NCBI GenBank assembly: GCA_039545355.1
Contig: BCJJ01000013.1
Span: 977,980 to 1,041,979 of the forward strand
Source: Trichosporon coremiiforme
Lineage: Eukaryota > Basidiomycota > Tremellomycetes > Trichosporonales > Trichosporonaceae
Reading direction: 5' to 3'
Length of the DNA stretch: 64,000 bases
Position 1 is the first letter of the stretch, and the number at the start of each line of letters is the position of its first letter. A program made the position numbers and the translations under genes. Shown one piece after another: positions 23,404 to 32,106 of this stretch. The notes under the pieces were generated by a model. That model saw only the letters and a program-made list of their open reading frames with translations, was not told the origin of the DNA and did not search any database.

Positions 23404-24519
23404 TCAGGAACCACCCAGGTTCGTCCTAACCGTCAGCACCAGTAGCTTTGCGCACTCACCGCATACAACACACGGGGGGCAGTCCGGGGGATTTGAGTCG
23501 CTCACGTCTCCAAATACTATCCTGAGATTGCCATGGTGGGCCTTCTCTCCGAGTTCGGCCACGAGCTTGGCAACCGTTCGCCAGTCCTCCATTGCTTGGC
23601 TATGCAGGAGGTGTTGTTCGACGTTCCACCCCTCGTCCGTCTCCTTTTCGTACTTATTGTCCCGCAGAGCCAGGCACAGATCGACTGGACCGTCCTCTGT
23701 CAGTGCGGTAATACTCTGATTGATGAACTTCGCAACCATATCTAGACTCAGAAGCCCGCGCCTGTTGTGTTTCGGGCACGGACAGCCTCGGCGGCGTCCC
23801 TGCAACAGGACAGGGGCGTCGTTCACGAAGATCCGGCACGTCTGCCAACGCTGCAAGGGTCTACCTGCGCAGAACGGGCTCGAATGGAACGTAATGTGCC
23901 GATGCGCTTTCGCGGGTAGGGAGACGAGAAGAGGAGCCGCGAACAGCCCCTCGCCGCAAAAGTCGGGGCATTCGAAGAGCAGAATGTCCAGGGCAGGATA
24001 AACATCTGGGATGGCATGGTGCGCTTCGAGTCGGGGTTGATCTGGAGAGCGTGGCGCATTGCGAATGCGCACTGAGTCCACTTTCGGAAAGAGAGGCTCG
24101 TTGGGAATACATACGTTCCACAAGAGAACGAGCGCTTTGGCCGAGATGGGTGCGAGGAGCGAAAGCGAACGTACCATCCCCAGTGAGCTGCGCCAGTTCT
24201 CACTCGGCGCTGGCAAGCGGGTCCAACGTCGGAGGATCTTGTCGCTTTCGGGGTACTCTTCTCCGTCGTCGATAATAAAGAGCTTCCACCCGTCGTCGTT
24301 GCTACTCAAAAGGTGGCCCCCAGCAAGCAGATCAAGCAAGCTTGAGTCGTCGAGTTCGAGATCCCGGTACAGCAGGGGCATGGCTAGGTTGTAGAGTGCA
24401 TGAGACGACCGCGCTGCCCTCGCAAGTGCCCGCCGGTCGATCGCTTGACGGGGGTCCAGGCAGCTGAAGGCGCGCAACAGTAACTCGGGTGGGAGGGTCG
24501 CTTTCCGTTTCGATGGCAT
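23404..24519 (-). CDS. F-box-like family copy 3, open reading frame
   Basis: 371 codons, the only intact family member here. The N-terminus MPSKRKATLPPELLLRAFSCL, then DRRALARAARSSHALYNLAM, PLLYRDLELDD, resembles an F-box motif, suggesting a Skp1-binding substrate receptor for an SCF ligase; the cullin at 14.9-17.7 kb would be the generic partner (inference). The rest has no recognised repeats but holds conserved family blocks: LLFECPDFCGEGLFAAPLLVS, CPCPKHNRRGLLSLD, MEDWRTVAKLV and the terminal CPPCVVCG. A GTGAGT follows at the same place in copies 3 and 4 (GTATGT in copy 2, GTGCGT in copy 1), so a short intron (23426-23459) and a stop at 23391 may be the real 3' end instead of the unspliced reading. 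Start ATG at 24517-24519. Confidence 0.65.
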   Translation of the reverse strand: MPSKRKATLPPELLLRAFSCLDPRQAIDRRALARAARSSHALYNLAMPLLYRDLELDDSSLLDLLAGGHLLSSNDDGWKLFIIDDGEEYPESDKILRRWTRLPAPSENWRSSLGMVRSLSLLAPISAKALVLLWNVCIPNEPLFPKVDSVRIRNAPRSPDQPRLEAHHAIPDVYPALDILLFECPDFCGEGLFAAPLLVSLPAKAHRHITFHSSPFCAGRPLQRWQTCRIFVNDAPVLLQGRRRGCPCPKHNRRGLLSLDMVAKFINQSITALTEDGPVDLCLALRDNKYEKETDEGWNVEQHLLHSQAMEDWRTVAKLVAELGEKAHHGNLRIVFGDVSDSNPPDCPPCVVCGECAKLLVLTVRTNLGGS

Positions 24520-25293
24520 TCCTGTATGAGATGTGTAAGAGAGAGGGAGAAGATGAGGACCCCGGTCAGTATCTGCTTCTTGAGGCTACATGACGTGCCA
24601 GGGAGACGGAGCTGTGAAACGCGGTCACGGCGACGTTGCACAGCCCCGTGTTCGAAAGAGGGCCGGACCGGCTTCGTTGCACCGCACCGATGCAGCTAGC
24701 TCGGTCACGTGAGTCGGCCCCGACACCGCCCTCATACTGCTCAGTGATGGAGGCGTGCGCGGCATACCCTGTCTCTGCGAGAGCTGGCGAGCTCTTCAGT
24801 ATTGCTTCATGCTTGAGTTTGACTAGGTCATGGTGGACGACAAGCAGCCATCGGATGTTGGGAGTTGACCGAGCCGCGGCCTCCTGATCAAACTCTGACT
24901 TGTTTGTGGCGATCCGCGGATTCCTGGGGGTTAAGTTTCGGCCATGCCGAATAGGCCGAGTTGCGCTTGGCCGTCGCCTTCTGCGCCGGGAAGGAGCGGT
25001 CCAGGTCTTGTCATGCACGACATGTGAGCACGTATTCCATTCAGAAGACCGCCTATGTTGCTAGACAAGGTTGGCACAGCAGCGATTAGCGCGTTCGGTC
25101 ATCATTCCGTCTCACCGCCGACGAGACGCAGTCTCCGTTATGAAACCAGGCAGCACCGCATGGTATCCAGCCCAGGACTCAATGTGACTACGGTATGCAT
25201 GTTGCATGCAGCGCAACGCCATATATATCGTACTTTGACTGTGGAAGAGATGACTCCAGAACAGTTATCCCAAGTGCGGACCAGTTTCTCGGT
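24520..25293. other. Shared 5' region between F-box-like copy 3 and calpain-like gene A
   Basis: About 770 nt between divergent starts. Short frames show no domain. It should contain both promoters; TATATATC-like sequence at about 25221-25228, some 70 nt before the calpain-like start, is a possible TATA element. Confidence 0.4.
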
Positions 25294-27456
25294 ATGAAGC
25301 TGACTGGGCTCATCGCGTTAGTATTCGGCATCTGGCTGCATAGTAAGTCGATTAGATACGCTCCAGCTAAAACGTAGCTCTCGATAATGTATCTGCCCAA
25401 GCTGAGAAGATCCAACCCCCTTTCGGAGCCCCTCCCAACGAAATAGACGCCTCTCATGTCTTTCAAACCGAGGGCGGCAATTGCGGGATGACCGCAGCCA
25501 TAAAGATGGTGGCTTTGAAGGATAAGAGCCAGTTGTCATCTATACTGCAGTACGCTGGCATGAATCGTAACGGCTTTACGCAAGTTGAAGTCACCGCCAA
25601 AGATCCCAGCTGCACCAAGACAGTGTCGCAGGTGGTGAGCTTCGGCCAGGTATGGAACACCTTCAAGCAGCCCAGTGTTTTAAGGCCACCCGGCAACAAA
25701 CAGGGATCTCCGGACCCCGATCAGGGCCCTTGGTAAGTGGTCTGAGAGGAAGCTCGTCCCTACATGGGCGCGAAGCTGACGTTCAGGTGGCCGGCTGCAC
25801 TTACTTACGTCTTGAGCAAGGTGCACAGCCTTCCAGTGACGAGCTGTGAAAAACAACACGTCAACAACGTGAGTGAAGTGGCTGCTCGCTTTGGATTGTT
25901 TAGGTAACTGTAGGTTCTGGGATATATCTATGGTCGCAAGGTACCTCTAGTTCGACGAAAAAGGCGCACAGATGCAGAGTGGGAGAACGAGCTCCATGCG
26001 GCGTTCAGCCGCAATGATTACATTAATATTGTTGCCACCAAGAGCGAAGAAAACTGGCCCGAGGACGAGAAGCTCGTCAAAGCCTTGGAGGACTACGAAC
26101 TGTATGATAATCATGCCTACGGGATCATTCGATACGTTGTGGATCCAGGGACTGGAAAAAGGACTGTTTACATGGTCAACCCTCACGCTCCAGAATTGGA
26201 TGCCCACGGCAACCCTATCAATGCCCCGCTGGAATATGATCTTAGTGACGTGGCCAAGTTCGTGACTAACTTCGCCCAAACCCGAACATCGAACACGCAG
26301 GGCCCGAGTTCATCCGCAAATCCATTCCCAACGGCGTGCGAGGTCGAGGTACTTCCACAGCCTACACCTCTAAACTCCCCCTCTCAGAAACCCTCCCTTT
26401 CCCGGAGCGCTTCGGAATCTTCAGCGTCCATGACAACCTCAAAGTCTTCGGCATCGTCCACGAGCTCGTCCTCGAGATCCGCGACTTCAGATACGACGTC
26501 GGGCTCTTCATCCCAGGCCCTTTCTTCCGCTTCGACATCTACGACATCAAAATATTCCCAGAAATCAACCCCGACCGCTGAAGTAAGCTCCACGACTGCA
26601 ACAAGTACACCCGTCTCCGGTAAGCCCCTTGCCACACCTGCGGCCGTCACTGGAAAGCCCGGCCCGCCTCCGCCCCCAGGACCTCCTCCGCCTCCGCCTG
26701 GCATTGTCGTTCCTCCGCCGCCTTGCATCGGCCCCACTTGTCCCGATGTCGATGAGGATGACGATGGGCAGCATAAGGGGGGGGGCGAACGGGAAAACAT
26801 CAACACCGACGCCCACATCTTCACACAAGTTCGTTGGAGCTGCAGGGCGCTCTAGCTCGTCGACATGGTCGTCGTCGCGTTCCTCTGATGCCAAGACGAC
26901 TTCTTCCGATTCTTCCACCACTTTGACAAGTAAACATTCAACAACCAACGTGGAGGCTGACCAGACCTCCTCCGGTGCAAAAGTGAACGTCACGTCCTCC
27001 TCTTCGTCATCACTTTCAAGCTCGGCAAAGGAGACAACCTCGACTTCGGAGTCTGGGTCAGAATTGTCGGTGGGCACTACGGGGGACGAATCCTCATTTT
27101 ATCTCGGAACCCATTCAACCTCCAGTTCCTCTGTGGTCGAGGTGTGGACATCGGCGGGAACCACGGGGGATGAATCCTCATTTATTGGCGGGACTCAATC
27201 ACCCGACAGCTCCACTACAATCTCGGGCTCTGGGCCCCAACCCACATCGGTCCAGAGTAGACTCAAAGCAGTAGCACAGGATCCCGGGTGGTCGACTACC
27301 TCGCCGGCGTCCTCTACCTGGACAGTTCAGTCGTTAACCGAGACTTGGGAAAGCGGCACTTCTTCGTACATGACGGTCGAACCGACCAGTAATCCTTCGT
27401 CGTCGGCACCCTCGATCCCACCCCCTGCTAGACCCAGAGTGAAAATTCTGCTTTAA
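25294..27456 (+). CDS. Secreted calpain-like cysteine protease A with Ser/Pro-rich tail; likely frameshift in tail
   Basis: Exons 25294-25342, 25378-25732, 25787-25868 and 25914 onward. The N-terminus MKLTGLIALVFGIWLHT, LDNVSA is a good signal peptide. The core resembles the calpain (C2) fold: GGNCGMTAAI (Cys52, compare calpain GDCWFLAA), WWPAALTYVLSK, YIYGRKVPL, then DNHAYGIIRYV (His229, compare GHAY) and VYMVNPH (Asn251, compare RNPWG). A Ser/Thr-rich linker, a poly-Pro segment and PCIGPTCP follow. Read straight through, the frame stops at 26855 (475 residues); beyond the nine-G run at 26777-26785 the Ser-rich composition moves to another frame that stays open to 27456, so one G too many (mutation or sequencing error) is likely. 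Without it the product would be about 675 residues. Calcium-binding EF hands are absent. Protease activity is inferred from motif spacing only. Confidence 0.55.
26777..26785 (+). repeat. Run of nine G at the reading-frame switch of calpain-like gene A
   Basis: Upstream of this run the Pro/Ser-rich reading is in one frame; downstream the Ser/Thr-rich composition is in the next frame. Eight G would join the two. Confidence 0.8.
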
Positions 27457-28505
27457 GATGACTGTTCTGCCCTCACTCGACTGGGTCGCGCTTCCCTTCG
27501 CACTAGGTGCAAAGACTCTGTGGCTACCGGAATATCCCTTCGTGAGTACCATTATCCCTCTCCGCCGAGATACGCCTTTCAAAACGTGAGTTCTGAGAGC
27601 TCGTCTTTTCGTAGACATTCCCATTCCTCCAGATTCTTGCTTTCCGATTGTGGCATGAAGAATCAGTAAACCGATGCCTACGATCTAGTTCTGCTGGTCG
27701 AACAACGCTTTAACGTGTCAAACTCGGCCTTTACTGCATCCCGACGCTCGAAACCCCTCGATTGTAGACGCTCCGCTTTGGTTGATTGAACTCTTACCTG
27801 CCCAAAATTTCTCTTCTTTCACGTATAACACGATACATCCATGCACTGTGTGATCTTGGCGATGCCGCCATGGGCGTGATACCATTAAAAGTGGAAATAA
27901 ACCTAATTTCGCCACATCCCCACCCCGCAGTAGACCGCAGGTCGTGCCTCCCCAGCGACCGCGACCTTCTTCAGAAGCTATACTGGACAGCTGCCTCTTA
28001 TTCATGGATGGAACTTCCTGAACGAGCCTCTATACCTGTCTCGACTGATTCCGGTGCTTTTTGAACGACTTCGGCCGGCGCGCGACATGCCCGTCTACAT
28101 CAATGGCGACTAAACCTGTTGGGGACATTCTGGCGATCACTGCTGTGCGGCAGCTTACCCTGTTCCACAGTTCATTTCGAGATATCTATAGTTCTAGAAG
28201 TATTCAAGCATGCCTCATACATACATCTCAGACTTCAAAGGATTCTACAGTCTATCAGGGGTGGCACAGCAAAACGTAATGTCGCACGGGCATCACACTC
28301 CGCTGAAGTTGATGGAACGAGTGGAGCTTACGTTGAAACCACTCGGCACCGCCATACCAGGAGACAATGTCATGGCGTTAGACAAAGTAAATAACGAGAT
28401 GGTTGGCTTTGGTCTCACGTGCTGACGACAGACGTTTATAAGGCGCAGTAGTAAGACAAGTGACAACCCAGTGAACTACGTCCCGATAAGCGAGCGGTGG
28501 ACATC
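27457..28505. other. Spacer between the two calpain-like genes with possible coding relics
   Basis: About 1 kb. Right after gene A an ATG at about 27458 opens a hydrophobic exon-like piece (MTVLPSLDWVALPFALGAK) ending at a GTGAGT near 27543, with a further piece after CTCCAG near 27633. At about 27980-28110 a plus frame reads GWNFLNEPLYLSRLIPVLFE and stops. Neither piece could be extended or assigned to a family; they may be remnants of lost genes. The region is AT-richer than the flanks. Confidence 0.3.
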
Positions 28506-28620
28506 CTAGCATGAGACATCCAGGAAATACTGTTGATAGGGTTCTGGGTGCATCGTGAGTTGTTTGTAATCCCATGTAGTAGCTAACGTGGAGTTTTCGG
28601 CACTGTCGCTGCGTTTCCAG

Positions 28621-31025
28621 TCCTATACAAAGCACCATTCGGTGCTGGCGCAGACCGGTTCAATGACAGACACGTATTCCAAACAGATGGCAGGGCTTGC
28701 GGCCTCACCGCAGCCATCAAGACGGTCTCTGTGAAGGATAGGGAGCAGCTGGCCTCTATATTTGTTGAAGAGAGGTCGACACTTGGTCAGGATCCTCAAG
28801 TTAAGGTGACGCTCGTGGACCCACGCACGTTCTCCACTGGCTGCACATCAGCGTCTCAGTGGGTTGGCTGGGGCGATGTTTCCGGGAAAGTCGATCTTCC
28901 TAGCATCGCTAGGGCAGGCGTTACACAAGGCCCATGGTAAGTATGGGGCAGCTGCAGTGGTGATCGATTGGGTTCAACCCTGACCTTTAGGTGGCCAGCT
29001 GCTCTCACCTACGCCATCCGTAAAACGAGCGGAGTCAGTGGCTCCGTGTGTGACATAGTATCTCATGCCAACGAAGTAATGCTGATGCCGCTTTCAAAGC
29101 ACTGACTCCAGGGACTCCAGTACCTCTACGGCCGGCCTGTTGTTCTAGTCAAACGGGACAGTCGCAATGACGCTGAGTGGGAGAAAGAATTACAGGAAGT
29201 CTTCAGCCGGAAAGGTTACGTCACCCTCGTGAAGCTGATCGACAAGAAACTATATGGACTGTCAGACTATGTCGGTGATACCGTCTCTCTCATGAACACA
29301 GACCAGGCGGTGGATGGAGGGTCTGCTACAGCACAACGACGGACTCTCAGTCAAACTGCAGAGCTTGTGACCGAGTATGCTCAGACCCGCACACTCGGTT
29401 CCCAGGACCAGGGACCAAGCCATGGCTCAAACCCAGCTCCGGCCAAATGTGTCATGGAGCCACCTCCCGTATCAAACCGCCCGAGCTCGTCTGGCTCCCA
29501 GATTCAGAGGAAAACCGGATCCTCGACACCCTCCTCCAATCCGCCATTTGCCACACTGCGGTCGACCGGCCCGGCATCGTCACATTCTAGCTCTTCCGTC
29601 TCTTCCTCGAGCTCGAAAGCAGGGCTGGCTTCCTCCAAGACGCTGATTTCGCCCAGTGCTAAGCTCTCATCTACTCATGTAGCCTCGCAAGCGTCCATCA
29701 CGCCGAGCAGCCACAGGTCAGTCGCCTCGCCCTCATCAGCCAAACCTGGGACCCTTCAGTCTACGCCCGCTGGCACCGGGTGGCCCGGATTTGGAGCTGA
29801 AGCTGGCGCTGGTGCCGGGGCGGCAGGAGTTGTTCCTCCTCCTCCTCCATCCCCTTGCGTTGGGTCATCTTGTCCCAAAGCTCCCAAGAGCCAAGGAAAC
29901 ATGAGCTACGCCACAAAGGTGACAACCAAGCCTCTGTCTTCGGCCACCATGTCTGCTTCGCGATCCACCAAGCTCAAAGATATCCCGCCCCCGCCTCTGA
30001 CTTCCACCTCTCATTCGTCGTCTCACTCGCTCTCAGCCATCACGTCAAAGGCGAAGTTATCCCAACAGTCTGCAAGTCACAAACAGTCTTCATCTGGGCG
30101 GCCGACCTCGTCCTCTGTCTCTCACTCGAAATACACCCAGCTTATGTCCTCTTCGCCTCACTCCCCGTCCGGGTCGTCGACTTACAGGCCGTATAGGGCC
30201 ACCGTCACTGCTGCCAGCAACAGCACCTCAGTATCTAGCTCTTCTTCCCGTTCGAGTGGTCAGCATGCCTCCTCCAGTAGGAGCTCTTCGGGATCGGCAA
30301 CACCGACACCGCCAGGCAGACCGCGATCCTCCTCCTCCTCGGCGTCCTGGACCTCGAAGGAGGTCCAGGGCAGTTGGTATTCAGTCAAGGTGGGAGTCAG
30401 TACAACCTCAGCTGCCCACTCATGGTCGGCGAAGTCTTCACAGCACTCCGCAGCCAGTTCTGTTGTGGCAACGCACGGACTTTCCAGGTCAAGCTCTGAA
30501 TCGTCGTCGAAGTCGCAGTCATCGGTCGGCATTGTCAGCCACAGGAGCTCCACCAGATCTGGCGATCACTCCGGAGCTCACGCCACCTCCTCTTTAACGT
30601 CGGCGGTGCGGACTTCCTCCTCCAGAAGCTCTCACGCCGGGTGCATCACATCGTCCTCGTCCGCTGGGCCCAGTGCTTCCTCTGCGAAATCGATGCCATC
30701 TACCTCATCAGCCACCTCTCACTCGCAGTCTCTCTTTAGGGCTACCGCAATGACGCCCTCACAATCCTCTAGCTCTTCCAAGAAGCACGCATCATCTGCT
30801 GCGTCAACATCCAAGTCATCATCCACTCATCGATCGCATCCCACGGGGACATCACAGTTCCACTCATATAGTGCCTCGCGCACCAGTGTCTCCACCAGGA
30901 CTTCACCCACATCTACGTCCAAAACGACGTTGAGGCATGCGCCCTCGCCCTCGAACCATCGAGCCTCAGCTGAGCCCTCAGGCACCTGGATCTCCATGTT
31001 TGTGCCGGCCAAACCCACCGGATAA
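28621..31025 (+). CDS. Calpain-like paralog B, start not found, catalytic His replaced, long Ser-rich tail
   Basis: Tandem paralog of gene A. Exons 28621-28936, 28991-29075 and 29112-31025 join in frame (about 771 residues) with intron positions identical to gene A. Conserved blocks: RHVFQTDGRACGLTAAIKTV (Cys kept), QGPWWPAALTYAIRK, YLYGRPVVLV, DAEWEKELQEVFSR. Where gene A has HAYGI, B has KLYGL after a shortened spacer, so the catalytic His is gone, although an Asn (MNTD) remains. Upstream, a signal-peptide-like piece (ILLIGFWVH before a GTGAGT at 28555) aligns with exon 1 of A but has TGA instead of a start; the ATG at 28511 is out of phase. The 550-residue tail is extreme Ser/Thr/Pro, suggesting O-glycosylation and cell-wall residence. 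Either a start exon is missed or this is an inactive or decaying copy. Confidence 0.5.
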
Positions 31026-31383
31026 GGTGGGACGGGCAACGTGGTCGGAGCTGGTCTTCGACCACCGCTGTTCCTGAGGCGGCGCTCGGCCGTGGTGGCT
31101 GAGCAATATCTCGTCATTTGGAGTGGATAGTCCGAACCTACCGCCTCCGATCTCAACCAATGTAGCCTCTTTTGATTCTCGTTTCAAAGTGTAGCCATCT
31201 TCCTCCGGTGTATGTACTCAGCCCCAGGCCCAGAGCCACCTATGCATTGTACTGTACGCCATCCGTCTCCGGAATTGCCCAGAAACCTCGCAGATTCTAG
31301 TCACCGCGCCACAGTCGGTCAGAACTGCGACTGAGATAACCCCTCGTACGACCTGTCCGTCAGCCCGTCCGTCCGGCAACTCA
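31026..31383. other. Spacer after calpain-like gene B
   Basis: About 360 nt with the 3' UTR of gene B and sequence downstream of the F-box-like relic. No gene seen. Confidence 0.4.
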
Positions 31384-31905
31384 CCACAAACGACACAAGG
31401 CGGACAGTCAGGCCTCGGACTCTCCATATCCGCGAGCTTACTCTCAAGCCGCCCTCCATATTGTGTCTCAACAACGTCCCCGAGGCTCTCCACTCACCGA
31501 TCCGCTCGCTGTGGCTCCTGCCGCCGTCCTCGCCCACCTTCTCTCCACTGAGCGCAAGGCAAATTCGAACCACGCCTTGCTGGACGAGTCTGCTCAGATT
31601 GTCCTCCAACTCGGCCGCCATGTCTGCCATCTCGGCGTAATCTGGGGGCTGCGCTACCGTCTTCGGCATGGTGTCCCGAAATCGACACCAGATACATATG
31701 CCCTTCAGTTTGGGATCGGGATGGCCCGAGATCGCCGTGAAGGATGTCCACGGACCCGACAGGCGCGAGTCGGTCCCAGTGGAGTGTCATAAGCTCGCAT
31801 TCTTGACACGGAAGAAGATGGGTCAGCGCTGGCATCGAACAGCCCCCTGCGCATAAGCTCGGCCAGTCGAAGAGAACACGCCCTCGAGGGGTTCGGAGGC
31901 TTGGG
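31384..31905 (-). pseudogene. F-box-like family copy 4, truncated relic
   Basis: Only the C-terminal half of the family is present. A minus frame reads VLFDWPSLCAGGCSMPALTH and ELMTLHWDR, corresponding to LLFECPDFCGEGLFAAPLL and the following HITFH of copy 3. A second frame gives YAEMADMAAELEDNLSRLVQQ, VVRICLALSGEKV and IGEWRASGTLL, corresponding to the VAKFINQS...LCLALRD...MEDWRTVAKLV blocks. A third ends PDCPPCVVCG at the conserved GTGAGT. The F-box part is absent. More diverged than copies 1 and 2. Confidence 0.65.
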
Positions 31906-32106
31906 TCAGTCTGCGTGCCTCGTCGCATCTGCTGCCTGCTGTGAGCGTGCCTGCCTTGCCTGCCCTCTTCTCCGCCTGTTCGCCTGTTCCACGGCAATCA
32001 CATGACGTCCCAAGAATTCCACTATTCCACTGCATCAGATTAAGATCTACCACTGCTCGCTCTTCTGTCCGTCGTAATGGTGAAAGCCCGAATGGCCTTG
32101 GTGATT

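Noticed and set aside
24566..25018. 150-codon minus-strand frame as an extra F-box-like exon
   Set aside because: No family block appears in it and copy 3 already has a natural ATG and N-terminus.
20899..31905. Transposon or retroelement as the source of the accessory island
   Set aside because: No reverse transcriptase, integrase or transposase motifs, no long terminal or inverted repeats seen; the broken frames belong to the F-box-like family.
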